A DNA stretch of 55,000 nucleotides from Theodoxus fluviatilis (Eukaryota; Mollusca; Gastropoda; Cycloneritida; Neritidae). The notes below the pieces were generated by a model, which was not told where the DNA came from, did no database searches, and saw only the letters and a program-made list of their open reading frames with translations. Shown one piece after another: positions 1 through 11,275 of this stretch. The first letter of the stretch is position 1, and each line of letters opens with the position of its first letter. A program made the position numbers and the translations under genes. The stretch is from assembly GCA_034096865.1 (NCBI GenBank), contig JAWQFJ010017379.1:1-55000 (forward strand), written 5' to 3'.

Positions 1-798
1 GATCAGTCTTGGCAGCGTTCAGCGGGCTAAGTAAACATCAAACTACGGCGATTTGACGCAAGTACGAGTTGCATATTTGGTGGTATTGCGGTATATTTGT
101 GGGTATTGCGGGGTATTGCGGTCAATAGTAGTACCCAGATTTGATAAATTAATGCTGTTCAAGGGTTACATTTTCGAAACAAAACGACCCGCATCGTAAA
201 AAATCCTTCTGTCTCCTTCACCAACGTTCTGGAAATTATTCATTCTCGCATGGGTTCCCCGAAACTCTAAATGACGTCAATCTAAAAAGATACCCATAAT
301 TTCTGCTGTTACGTCAATTGAAATGTTGAGACAGAAAGCTTCTAAGTGGGACTGAATTTCAGATCGTACATGCAAATGACGTCATGCTATTAATGACGTC
401 AAATTTGGCTTTGCCGTCAAATGTCATTTCAATAATTTTTCGACCGGTAATTTCGAGAATACGATCTTAGAAAACCACTTTCTCTTCAAGCCTCGATTCT
501 GAAAATTTGATACATTCAATCGGACCTAACTTCCAGTTAGTGTGCAAAATCTCAAGGAAATCCGACTAGTAGTTTTTGAGATATAAGCCGTGGAGACGGG
601 ACAGACAGACACACACACACACACACAGACAGATAAAGTCTGTAGGACCTCCAGTAAACCTGGAGGGATAATGTAAGACTGTATACATGGTATGATCATA
701 CCAGAACGTTATCATGACCCAAATGAAGCACAGAGAACGAATGCCCAAGTACGGTTGGGGGTGGGGACACATAGGCCTACTTCTCTGTCATCTCTGCC
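1..798. other. Non-coding sequence left of the 23-bp satellite
   Basis: No exon or recognisable repeat family was found here. It holds a small cluster of GGTATTGCG direct repeats (about 82-120), three consensus CRE octamers (listed separately) and a short CA/CAGA tract at 603-636. If the minus-strand WD40 gene continues to the left, this is intronic. Confidence 0.5.
272..401. promoter_or_regulatory. Cluster of three CRE palindromes (TGACGTCA)
   Basis: The exact octamer TGACGTCA occurs at 272-279, 377-384 and 394-401, with a half-site (ACGTCAA) near 311. This is the known CREB/ATF binding palindrome. No TATA box or coding exon next to it was recognised, so a regulatory role is inference. Confidence 0.35.
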
Positions 799-3700
799 TT
801 TGTCTAGAGCTACACACGCACTTTGTCTAGAGCTACACACGCACTTTGTCTAGAGCTACACACATATTTTGTCTAGAGCTACACACCCACTTTGTCTAGA
901 GCTACACACCCACTTTGTCTAGAGCTACACACGCACTTTCTCTAGTGCTACACACCCACTTTGTCTAGAGCTACACACGCACTTTGTCTAGAGCTACACA
1001 CGCACTTTGTCTAGAGCTACACACGCACTTTGTATAGAGCTACACACCCACTTTGTCTAGAGCTACACACGCACTTTGTCTAGAGCTACACACGCACTTT
1101 GTCTAGAGCTACACACGCACTTTGTCTAGAGCTACACACGCATTTTGTCGAGAGCTACACACGCACTTTGTCTAGAGCTACACACTCACTTTGTCTAGAG
1201 CTACACACACACTTTGTTTAGAGCTACACACGCATTTTGTCTAGAGATACACACGCATTTTGTCTAGAGCTACACACGCACTTTGTCTAGAGCTACACTC
1301 GCACTTTGGCTAGATCTACACACGCACTTTGCCTAGAGCTACACACGCACTTTGTCTAGAGCTACACACGCATTTTTCTAGAGCTACATACGCACTTTGT
1401 CTAGAGCTACACACGCATTTTGTCTAGACCTACACACGCATTTTGTCTAGAGCTACACACGCACTTTGTCTAGAGCTACACTCGCACTTTGGCTAGAGCT
1501 ACACACGCACTTTGTCTAGAGCTACACACGCACTTTGATTAGAGCTACACACGCATTTTGTCTAGAGCTACTCACGCACTTTGTCTAGAGCTACACACGC
1601 ACTTTGTCTAGAGCTACACACGCACTTTGTCTAGAGCTACACACGCGTTTTGTCTAGAGCTACACACGCACTTTGTCTAGAGCTACACACGCATTTTCTT
1701 TAGAGATACACACGCACTTTCTTTACAGCTACACACGCATTTTGTATAGAGCTACACACCCACTTTCTGTAGAGCTACACACCCACTTTGTTTAGAGCTA
1801 CACATGCATTTTTTCTAGAGCTACGCATCCACTTTGTCTGAAGCTACACACGCACTTTGTCTAGAGCTACACACGCACTTCGGCTAGAGCTACACACGCA
1901 CTTTGTTTAGAGCTACACACGCACTTTGTCTAGAGCTACACACGCACTTTGTCTAGAGCTACACACCCACTTTGTTTAGAGCTACACACTCGCTTTGTTT
2001 AGAGCTACACACGCATTTTGTCTAGAGCTACACACGCATTTTGTCTAGAGCTACACGCGCACTTTGTCGAGAGTTACATACGCACTTTGGCTAGAGCTAA
2101 ACTCGCACTTTGGCAAGAGTTATACACGCACTTTGGCTAGAGCTACACGCACACTTTGTCGAGAGCTACATACACACGCACTTTGTCTAGTGCTACACAC
2201 ACATTTTGTCTAGAGCTACACACGCACTTTGTCTAGAGCCGCACAAGCATTTTGTCTAGAGCTACACATGCACTTTGTCTAGAGCTACACACGCACTTTG
2301 TCGAGAGCTACACACGCACTTTGTCTAGAGCTACACACGCATTTTGTCTAGAGCTACACACGCACTTTTGCTAGAGCTACACACGCATTTTGTCTAGACC
2401 TACACACGTATTTTGTCTAGAGCTACACACGCACTTTGGCTAGAGCTACACGCGCACTTTGTCGAGAGCTACATACGCACTTTGTTTAGAGCAACACAGC
2501 CACTTTGTTTAGAGCTACACACGCATTTTGTCTAGATCTACACACGCATTTTGTCTAAAGCTACACACGCACTTTGTCTAGAACTACACACCTACTTTGT
2601 TTAGAGCTACAAACGCATTTTGTCTAGAGCTACACGCACTGTGTCTAGAGCTACACACGAACTTTGTCTAGAGCTACACACGCACTTTGTCTAGAGCTAC
2701 ACACGCACTTTGTCTAGAACTACACACCTACTTTGTTTAGAGCTACAAACGCATTTTGTCTAGAGCTACACGCACTTTGTCTAGAGCTACACACGCACTT
2801 TGTCTAGAGCTACACACGAACTTTGTCTAGAGCTACACACGCACTTTGTCTAGAGCTACACACGCACTTTGTCTAGAGCTACACACGCACTTTGTCTAGA
2901 GCTACACACACACTTTGTCTATAGCTACACACGCACTTTGGCTAGAGCCACACACGCACTTTGGCTAGAGCTACACATGCACTTTGTCTAGAGCTACATA
3001 CGCGCTATGTCGAGAGCTACACACGCACTTTGTCTAGAGCTACACACGCACTTTGTTTAGAGCTACACGCCCACTTTGTTTAAAGCTACACACGCATTTT
3101 GTCTAGAGCTACACACGCAATTTGGCTAGAGCCACACACGCACTTTGGCTAGAGCTACACACGCACTTTGGCTAGAGCTACACACTCACTATGTCGAGAG
3201 CTACACACAAACGTTTTCTAGAGCTACACACGCACTTTGTCTAGAGCTACACACGCATTTTGTCTAGAGCTACACACGCATTATGTCTAGAGCTACACAC
3301 GCACTTTGGCTAGAGCTACACACGCATTTTGTCTAGAGCTACACACGCACTTTGGCTAGAGCTACACACGCACTTTGTCTAGAGCTACACACGCACTTTG
3401 TCTAGAGCTACACACGCACTTTGTCGAGAGCTACACACGCACTTTGTCTAGAGCTACACACGCACTTTGTTTAGAGCTACACGCCCACTTTGTTTAGAGC
3501 TACACACGCGTTTTGTCTAGAGCTACACACGCACTTTGTCTAGAGCTACACACGCACTTTGGCTACAGCCACACACGCACTTTGGCTACAGCTACACACG
3601 CACTTTTGCTAGAGCTACACACGCACTTTTGCTAGAGCTACACACGCACTTTTGCTAGAGCTACACGCGCACTTTGTCTAGAGATACACACGCACTTTGT

Positions 3701-4336
3701 CAAGAGATACACACGCATTTTGTCTAGAGATACACACGCATTTTGTCTTTAGCTACACACGCATTTGTCTAGAGCCACACACGCACTTTGGCTAAAGCCA
3801 CACACGCACTTCGGCTAGAGCTACATACGCACTTTGGCAAGAGCTACACACCCACTTTGTTTAGAACTACACACGCATTTTGTCTAGAGCTACACACGCA
3901 TTTCGGCTAGAGCCACACACGCACTTTGTCGAGAGCTACACACGCACTTCGGCTAGAGCCACACACTCATTTTGTCTAGAGCTACACACGCACTTCGGCT
4001 AGAGCCACACACGCACTTTGTCTATAGCTACACACGCACTTTGGCTAGAGCTACACACGCACTTCGGCTAGAGCTACACACCCACTTTGTTTAGAACTAC
4101 ACACGCATTTTGTCTAGAGCTACACACGCACTTTGTCGAGAGCTACACACGCACTTTGTCGAGAGCTACATACGCACTCTGGCTAGAACTGTACACGCTC
4201 TTTGTCTAGAGCTATTCACGCACTTTGTAGAGAGATCACACGCACTTCGGCTAGAGCTGCACGCACTTTGGCTAGAGCTCCACACGCTCTTTGTCTAGAA
4301 CTATACACGCACTTTGTCTAGAGCTACACACGCACT
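799..4336. repeat. 23-bp satellite array, about 154 copies
   Basis: Tandem monomers with core TTTGTCTAGAGCTACACAC followed by GCAC. Most keep the palindrome TCTAGA (an XbaI site). Variants include GGCTAGAG, TCGAGAG and TTTAGAG, and CA/CG changes in the last four bases. Monomers are most uniform at about 960-1140 and 2640-2900. From about 3540 to 4336 they diverge (TTCGGCTAGAG, CTATTCACG), the usual pattern at an array edge. No open frame persists because 23 is not a multiple of three. Confidence 0.95.
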
Positions 4337-4500
4337 CACCTTGAGATTAGACCAGCATGCCATGGACGTAACAACGGCTTGTAAATTAATAAGGTGAAAC
4401 CTCCTCTTGATCTCTTTTCTGAAAACGAATAATGACGTAGTAATCGCTCTCACAGCAACTTTTTTTTTAAACATCTGAAGGTATGGACATAAATTAGACT
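4337..4500. other. Short non-repetitive spacer
   Basis: About 160 bases between the 23-bp satellite and the TG tract. No gene or motif was recognised. Confidence 0.5.
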
Positions 4501-4602
4501 TGTGTGTGTGTACGCGCGTGTGTATATGTGTGCCTTTGTGTGTGTATGTGTGTGTGTGCGTGCGTGTATGTGTGTGTGTGTGTGTGCGCGCGCGAATGTG
4601 CA
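4501..4602. repeat. TG-rich microsatellite
   Basis: Alternating TG/CG dinucleotides with interruptions (TGTGTGTGTACGCGCGTG type), a sequence type prone to Z-DNA. It runs directly into the CTGT array. Confidence 0.85.
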
Positions 4603-4604
4603 TA

Positions 4605-5081
4605 ACTGTCTGTGTGTCTGTCTGACTGTGTGTTTGTTTGTATCTGTCTGAGTGAGTCTGTCTGTCTGTCTGTGAGTGAGCCTGCCTGCCTGCCTACTTG
4701 TCTGTCTGTCTGTATGTCTGCTCTCTGTCTGCCTGTCTGCCTGTCTGTCTATCTGTCTGTCTGCCTGTCTGTCTATCTATCTGTCTGTCTGTCTGTATGT
4801 CTGTCTGTCTGTCTGTCTGTCTGCCGATCTGTCTGTCTGTCTCTCTGTCTGTACGTATCTCCGTATGTCTGACTGTGCATCTGTCCGTCTGCCTGCCTGC
4901 CTGCCTGTCTGTCTCTCTGTCTGTCTCTCTGTTTGTCTCTCTGTCTATCTGCATGCCTGTCTGCCTATCTGCCTGCCTGTCTGTCCGTCTGTCTGTCTGT
5001 CTGTCTGTGTGTATGTGTGTCTGTCTGTCTGTGTGTCTGTCTGTGTGTCTGTCTGTGTGTCTGTCTGTGTGTCTGTCTGTG

Positions 5082-5130
<49 letters not shown>

Positions 5131-5131
5131 A

Positions 5132-5178
<47 letters not shown>

Positions 5179-5215
5179 ATCTCTCTCTCTCTCTATCTCT
5201 CTCTCTGTCTTATAT
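4605..5215. repeat. CTGT tetranucleotide array ending in a TC tract
   Basis: Imperfect (CTGT)n over about 570 bases. At about 5028-5085 there is a 12-bp sub-unit (GTGTGTCTGTCT, about five copies), and a TC tract covers 5171-5210. Long open frames on both strands (Cys/Leu/Ser/Val on plus, Asp/Arg/Gln/Thr on minus) are composition artefacts. The right edge joins a LINE remnant at its 5' truncation point. Confidence 0.9.
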
Positions 5216-5999
5216 AGAAAAGATACATGTGTTTGCCTGTAAGCGATTTCTGAACGTAGATGCAAGATCTCCAAACACTGCTGTATATGGAGTGAGAGGT
5301 AGATATCATATATTTGTACATTCTGCCATTAGAGCCATAACATATTGGTTGAGGCTGTGCATGATGCCGTCGCACAGGCTCCCAAAGCAAGCGTATCTTA
5401 TGCTGACCTCTGCAATATGCACAAAAAACAAATTAACTGGTTCACACTGTAGAGGAGCTTCTGTCAAAAATGGGGTTTGCATATGTCTGGGAAAGCGGCG
5501 GTTCTGCAAATGAGAAAATCTTTTTGACAACTATTCATTAAAGACTCCGAGACTGCTTCTACCAGGACTGGACCTTCAGGCTGAATTACAATGAACGTTT
5601 CTCTGTATACAGAAGATACAAAAATACGTGTAATTTTGAATGCGAACATTATCTGAATGATATTAACATAAATAAATTTAGAGATGTCTATATTAGATTT
5701 AGATTTGGGCTCTGTGAACTAAAAACAAACAAGTGTGATGAAGCATCAAATATGAATTGTCCATCCTGTAGAAATGAAACAGAGAACGAGGAGCAATTTC
5801 TGTTTGTTTGTAATACATATCAGGAAGCACGAAAGAAATACATAGAAAATATATAACGAGAAACAATCGTATAAGTCCGACAAAATTGCTAGACAGTAAT
5901 GGCATCAGGAATGTGACTCATGTTGCAATGAGCATGTACCATGCTTTGAAACTACGCAACCAAATGGTTGAAATGATATCAGACCCTGTAGATATGTGA
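5216..5999 (+). mobile_element. Degenerate 3' end of a non-LTR retrotransposon (remnant 1)
   Basis: Broken C-terminal part of a LINE ORF2. At 5217-5420 one frame reads HVFACKRFLNV, then VYGVRGRY and ITYWLRL. A second frame, from about 5566, reads ERFSVYRRYKNT, INKFRDVYIRFRFG and a zinc-knuckle-like CPSC...FLFVC segment (about 5758-5811) followed by YQEARKKYI, then a stop at about 5854. After a further one-base shift a third frame continues to a stop at 5997-5999 (VAMSMYHALKLRN). Mollusc LINE ORF2 proteins end with this order of blocks. At least two frameshifts make it dead, and the element starts abruptly at the CTGT/TC array, so it is 5' truncated. Confidence 0.72.
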
Positions 6000-6559
6000 T
6001 ACTGTACATACATTCTCTCACTGTTACTTCATAACTCAACGAAAACGTGTACATGTGTTCATTAAACATGAACACATTGTTCACCTCTTTGTATTGAATG
6101 GGTTTCTAAATGTCTCGAACAAAAACCCGAATGTTATGCGGCAACACGGGGGTGATATCCTTTTTACATAAATGCCATTCTACGCTATTACATACTGTCA
6201 AAGATATTCAATAAGGATCATGGTAGATGGTACACATGGTACATCGAATGGCTTATAACTCATCTGACTGTCAAAATAACTGGTATTAAAGTATCAAAAC
6301 ATTGCTTTTCGAGCACAATTTGGAGAGTGTGTGGACGAGATAAGGCCTGGAATATGAAGGTGCACTTTTAAAAAAAACTTGAAAAGGAAAGGGTGATCTG
6401 GTTTTGATGATGAATGGAGGAGAAATATTAAAGAAAGCAGTCGGCATTCCTTTTATAGAGCCATATTTACATGCCTTAGATAAGAAAATCTTCAGGGATG
6501 GATGGATATAATTTCATAGCAATAAATACGTTGTTTATTCACAACAATAGATAAACTTC
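6000..6559. other. AT-rich sequence, possible LINE 3' UTR and decayed repeat
   Basis: No gene was recognised. The first 100 bases follow the LINE stop and are probably its 3' UTR. At 6400-6560 there are weak traces that could belong to the second LINE tail. Confidence 0.3.
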
Positions 6560-6845
6560 TCATACGTACCCGAATATTTACCCGACTTGTATGGAAGAAG
6601 CAAAAGATGTATTGAATTTCTGTTTCACTGTCCTGCTTTGAGTGATGAGACACTATTACTCCATACCACTCTCTCATCTCTATGTAGATAAGACTGTCAA
6701 ATACCTAGTTTCAGCCAATCATTATGGCATGATAAACAAAGTGAGTACATACATATATCATGCGTTTAAGTGGAGAAGAGAAGGAATCGAATTTATGAAA
6801 TTGAATCAACATGTTAACGAATGGATACACTGCATGGGCAAGTAA
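6560..6845 (+). mobile_element. Second decayed LINE C-terminal tail (remnant 2)
   Basis: The open frame 6642-6845 ends with KYLVSANHYGMINK and VSTYIYHAFKWRREGIEF. These align by eye with the last block of remnant 1 (LLDSNGIRNV, MSMYHALKLRNQMVE). Upstream, 6560-6640 is interrupted but has a CPALSDE-like stretch in another frame. It is probably the very end of a second related LINE copy. The match is short and no search was possible. Confidence 0.42.
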
Positions 6846-7002
6846 CTATCTCACTGCATATGTCCATAACCGCTATTCCCCACGACACTATGTCCAGTCA
6901 CAAGGCGATATTCAGAATATCTAGGACGTTGTGTACCTATGCTATATGAAAGTTACACCTTGTAATGGGTCGGAGGCTCCAGCATTAGGGTTCCTCTTTC
7001 AC

Positions 7003-7170
<168 letters not shown>

Positions 7171-7232
7171 CCCGTCTGTCCTTCCGACCATATATCCGTA
7201 TGTAAGATTCCTTCATAACAACTTCCTCTTAC

Positions 7233-7447
7233 CCTTGGAGCTCGAAGAAGGAGATATCTCTGTTAGTGGAGCACACACACAGCATGTTGGGGATGAACAT
7301 GTGGGACATGGACAAATACAAGGAGGGCGCGACGCGTGGGCCGCCGTCGCAAATGCTCTGCGTTCGTTGGCACTTCATGTCCATCGTCCACAGTGACAGC
7401 GTCCCATCCACGCTCAAAAACGCGTAGCGTCCGGTCTCCTCGTCTAT
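7233..7447 (-). CDS. WDR49-like: WD40 exon of WDR49-like gene
   Basis: A 215-nt exon. The acceptor is a T/G-rich stretch ending GAATGCAG before ATAGACG, and the donor is CAAGG followed by GTAAGA. It enters in phase 0 and leaves in phase 2. The protein begins IDEETGRYAFLSVDGTLSLW, a WD40 blade with the usual D-G-x-L-x-x-W pattern, then TMDMKCQRT, the linker typical of this family, and a second blade ending CVCSTNRDISFFEL. The previous exon ends HYDQIIKVVHVPRW, so the joined HYDQI...YAFLS...LSLW forms a complete first blade. The remaining propeller is outside the window. A GA/TC microsatellite lies 60 bp downstream in the next intron. Confidence 0.85.
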
Positions 7448-8020
7448 CTGCATTCAGCACAGCAGCAAAATCTGGGGTCAAAATGCGATACGCTCTGTCG
7501 CTTGATACGCAGGATCAATTTGGGAACCCATGTCTGGGCGTCCTTTATCCGCCTTACGATAAAACAATCATGCGGTGTCTAACTTATATACAAACTAAAA
7601 TATATATAACATTGAATAAAAGCACGCACAGTCATCTCAAACGAGCCAAATCTCTTTGCATGACAAACCTTTCCTCGCTCACAAAAGAAAGGTGCTGAGC
7701 TCAAGGAAATGAACATAACAAGAGCTACTTTTCAGTATAGCAGCGAGAGCTTTTTTGATTAGTGTGCAATGTAGAATTGGAAACTCCTGACGGAATATTA
7801 CGAGTTTGATCTGACTGAACATTGTACAGAAAGCTATATGCTTTTCTCGTTGTTACGTTCCAAGAGTAGAGTGTGTGCACGGAGTAGAATCTCTTGCTTT
7901 TATTTGCTCATTGTCTGCATTCTTTAAGATTTGTTCACTTTTTGTTCAGACTCAAAGAAACATCAGGCTGGAAGCCAGTATGGTAAATAAAAAACAACAA
8001 AGGACAATTGTGAGGCCCTA
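7448..8020. other. Intronic sequence without recognised features
   Basis: Part of the 1.6-kb intron between exons 9057-9352 and 7233-7447. A plus-strand open frame over 7336-7698 is antisense to the WD40 exon and has no family signature. Nothing else was identified. Confidence 0.5.
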
Positions 8021-8890
8021 CCCTTTCCTATTCCTCCTCCTACTCTCCCTCCTTCCAAGCCTTTCCTTCCTCCTCCTCCACCTCCTCCCATTTCTCTATT
8101 CCTCCTCGTCCTTCGTCTCTGTTTCCTCCTCCTCCTTCGTCTCTGTTTCCTCCTCCTCCTTCGTCTCTGTTTCCTCCTCCTCCTCCTTCGTCTCTGTTTC
8201 CTCCTCCTCCTTCGTCTGTTTCCTGTTCCTCCTTCGTCTCTGTTACCTCCTCCTCCTTCGTCTCTGTTTCCTCCTCCTCCTTCGTCTCTGTTTCCTCCTC
8301 CTCCTTCGTCTCTGTTTCCTCCTCCTCCTTCGTATCTGTTTCCTCCTCCTTCGTCTCTGTTTCCTCCTCCTTCTTCGTCTCTGTTTCCTCCTCCTCCTTC
8401 GTCTCTGTTTCCTCCTCTTCCTTCGTCTCCGTTTCCTGTTCCTTTTCCTCCTCCTCCTCCTCCTCCTCCTCCTCCTCCTCCTCCTCCTCCTCCTCCTCCT
8501 CCTCCTCCTCCTCCTCCTCCTCCTCCTCTTCTTTCTATTCCTCCTCATTCTTTATTTCCTCCTCCTTATTCTCTATTTCCTCTCCATCCTTCGTCTTTGT
8601 TTCCTCCCTCTCCTTCGTTTTTGTTTCCTCCTCCTTAATCATCTTTGTTTCCTTCTTCTTCTCCTCCTCTTCCTCCTCCTCCTTCTCCTCTTCCTCCTCT
8701 TCCTCCTCCTCTCTTCCTCCTCCTCACTTTTTCCTCCTCTCTCCTCCTCCTCCCCTCCTCCTCCTCTTCCTCCTCCTCCTTTTCCTTCTTCTCCTTTTCC
8801 TCCTCCTCTTTTTCCTCCTCCATCGTTTTCTTCTCCATCTTTTCCTCCTCCATCTTTTCCTCCTCCTTTATTTCCGCTTTCTCCTCCTTT
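8021..8890. repeat. Polypyrimidine tract with TCC trinucleotides and a 24-bp minisatellite
   Basis: Almost entirely C and T on the plus strand. At 8105-8430 a 24-bp unit (TTCGTCTCTG then TTCC and TCC triplets) repeats with 21-27 bp length variants. At 8443-8530 it is nearly pure (TCC)n. Pyrimidine-rich sequence continues, less regularly, to about 9030. The long Leu/Ser/Phe frame on plus and Arg/Glu frames on minus are composition artefacts. In the sense orientation of the host gene it is a GGA-rich purine tract inside an intron. Confidence 0.92.
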
Positions 8891-9056
8891 GTTTTTTATT
8901 TATTTCATCTTTGCACTCCTTTATTTTCTCTTTCTCCTCTACGTTCTCTTTGTAATCCTTCTCCTCCTCATCTATTTCCTTCTTCTCCTTCATGTTCTCC
9001 TCCCCCACATGTTCCCTTTCTCCTTTTTTCTCGTGTTCGTTTTTTCTTCTCCTTAC

Positions 9057-9352
9057 TGTGGTTGCAGTGTTCGACCATCTCGGGACGTGGACCACCTTGA
9101 TGATTTGGTCGTAGTGACTGCTCTTGCACTCGATCATTCCGTGGGGGAAAGGCTTTATACGGGCTTGCTCAATCATGCGAGCCCTCTCCCTGTACTCTAG
9201 AAGGCTGAAGGTCACATATTCTTCCCACTGTATGATGTTGTCTGTATTGGTGTCTATCTTCATGAACAAAATTCGAGTCTCCTCGTCCGTCAAGAGCCTG
9301 CCAGTCTCCACGGTTCGGTTTGCTACTCGTTTGAACTGCTCCATGTTCAGGC
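9057..9352 (-). CDS. WDR49-like: EF-hand exon of WDR49-like gene
   Basis: A 296-nt exon with acceptor TTTTTCCGCCACAG before GCCTGAAC and donor ACCACA followed by GTAAGG. It enters after a phase-1 junction and leaves in phase 0. It starts LNMEQFKRVANRTV, the second half of a degenerate EF-hand whose first half (FEAAKLDGHTG) is in the preceding exon. Next comes a canonical EF-hand: helix TDEETRILFMKI, loop DTNTDNIIQWEE with acidic or amide residues at loop positions 1, 3, 5 and Glu at 12 (position 6 is Asn instead of the usual Gly), then YVTFSLLEYRERARM. The exon ends ECKSSHYDQIIKVVHVPRW, which leads into the first WD40 blade. Calcium binding by the second loop is likely from its residues. Confidence 0.88.
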
Positions 9353-9439
9353 CTGTGGCGGAAAAACAGGTTTCCACAACACTCACATCGTCACACAAGC
9401 TTGTCATGACAGTGAAGGAGACAATGTGACAAAAATTCC

Positions 9440-9790
9440 TCCTGACTGAATTGTGTCTGTGCGTGTGTGCGCGCGCATTAAAGTGTGCGAGTGTGTTTGA
9501 GAGTGTGTCCAAGTACACGTACATGTAAATGTACCTCTATGTGTGTGAGCACACGCGTGCATGTTTGTATGGGAATTCATGCATGCACGTATGTCTCTGT
9601 ATGTGTATGTGCGTGCGTATTTGTATGTATGCTAGCGTTTACGAATATGTGTGTGCGTGTGCTTGTGCGCATGCATGAATTGCATGCGTGAGGATACGTA
9701 CATGTATAATGCTTGCATGGGCACGCATGTGCACATGTGCCTGTGTGCGTGCATGCGTGCGTGTGCAGACATGTATGTTCATGCGTGCAA
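9440..9790. repeat. Degenerate TG/CATG alternating repeat
   Basis: Irregular purine-pyrimidine alternation (TGTGTGCGTG, GCATGCATGCAC types) in the intron just upstream of the EF-hand exon. Open frames here are Cys/Val/His-rich artefacts. Confidence 0.8.
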
Positions 9791-10035
9791 TAAAACTAGT
9801 TTCGTACACATTCGGGTAAAAAAGGATTTTCGAGCAAACTGCAGCGAACCAATACCCAAAAGACTATCTTTGAGATAATTGACCTATCAATTTTGAGAAA
9901 AATGCATACGAGCAATAAATGTACTTTCGTATACGTTCGGTTAAAAAGACGATTTTCTAGCAAGCTGCAGCGAATCAATACAACTGACACTGTGTTAGAG
10001 AAGATTAACGCATCGGTTTTGAGAAAAATAATGAA
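9788..10035. repeat. Two tandem copies of a 124-125 bp unit
   Basis: Copy one starts GCAATAAAACTAGTTTCG near 9788 and copy two GCAATAAATGTACTTTCG near 9912. Both continue through TTCGGNTAAAAA, CTGCAGCGAA and TTTTGAGAAAAAT. Divergence is visible, so the duplication is not recent. A short third start (GCGAATAAAACTTGTC) lies near 10040. Confidence 0.75.
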
Positions 10036-10130
10036 ACTTTAGCGAATAAAACTTGTCAAATACATCTCTGCTTGGTAACGCACAATCAAAGTCATTCATC
10101 ATGTCAAGCTGATGTCGAAGTACGTGTGAA

Positions 10131-11275
10131 ACAAGAAGGGCAAAGCCCATACGACTCACATGCTTGTCCTTGATGTTTACATGACCTTGACCTTCAGGTG
10201 ACCTTCGAGGTCAAGGTCAACAACTAAACCTAGCAATGACATCATACACTAAAAATGCTTTACACATTTTCCCTACCAAAATGATGTGACCTTGACACAA
10301 GGTCAAGGTCATCCAAGGTCATGCAACACAAAGCTGTTAATTCAAGACATAGGAAGCACAATGGTGCTTATTGGCACTTTCTACCATGAGATATGGTCAC
10401 TTTTAGTGGTTCACTACCCCATTTTGGTCACATTTCATAAGGGTCAAAATGACCTTGACCTTGATGATATGTGACCAAATGTGTCTCGTGATAAAAGTAT
10501 AACATGTGTACTACAATGTTATGAAGTTTGGAAGAATTATCTTCCATAGTTCAGGGTCAAGGTCACTTCAAAACATGTATACAATCCAAATTTAAAGAGC
10601 TCCTGTGACCTTAACCTCGAAGCAAGGTCATTCAACCTGATATCCAAAGATAGGTATTACGTTGCCCTATATACCATATATAGGTCAGGTATCCAATCTC
10701 AAAAACGTCAGAGAAAAGTGGGAAAATGTGAAAAATGGCTGTTCTTAAACATTTACGGCCCCTGTGACATTGACCTTGAAGCAAGGTCAAGTCAACATGT
10801 ATGTTTTTTTACGCCTTGTTGTCATACACCATAATGCCAAATTGAGTGCTGATAGACTTAATAGTCTCCGAGAAAAATCCAACGTTAAAGTTTTTTACGG
10901 ATTATAGGACGACCGGACGACCGGACGCCCGGTCGCCCAGACGCAGGGACGGACGACACGGGTGACCTAGTATGAAAGTATAACATGTGTACTACAACGT
11001 TATGATGTTTAGAAAAGTTATCTTCCATAGTTTAGGGTCAAGGACACTTCAAAATATGTGTACAATCCAACTTTAAAGAGCTCCTGTGACCTTGACCTTG
11101 AAGCAAGGTCAAGTCACCATGTAAGCTTTGTACGCCTTGTACACCATCATGCCAAATTGGGTGTTGATAGACTTAATAGTCTCCGAGAAAAATCCAACGT
11201 TAAAGTTTGTTACGGACGCCCGGACGGACGAAATGGGTGAGTACATAGGCTGACTTTTGCTTCGCATGTGAGTAA
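10131..11275. mobile_element. AGGTCA-rich interspersed element, copy 1 (with partial second unit)
   Basis: Starts AAGAAGGGCAAAGCCCATAC then GACTCACATGC, and is full of TGACCTTGACC and its complement. A first end-like segment (GACGACCGGACG then GACACGGGTGAC) sits at about 10909-10973. A second partial unit, from TATAACATGTG onward, runs from about 10974 to 11275 and ends TTTGCTTCGCATGTGAGT. The two element ends carry the inverted 11-mer GACTCACATGC/GCATGTGAGTC (this copy ends GCATGTGAGTA). No coding region was found, so it is non-autonomous. The class is unknown. Confidence 0.8.

Noticed and set aside
4605..5215. Cys-Leu-Ser-Val frames in the CTGT repeat
   Set aside because: They are translations of a tetranucleotide repeat in every frame on both strands.
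5216..6845. An intact gene with a Cys-rich zinc finger
   Set aside because: The Cys motif and surrounding blocks match the C-terminal part of LINE ORF2, and several frameshifts break it.
7875..9200. A 441-codon Leu/Ser/Phe frame on plus across 7875-9200
   Set aside because: It is a translation of the polypyrimidine TCC tract and is antisense to the EF-hand exon.
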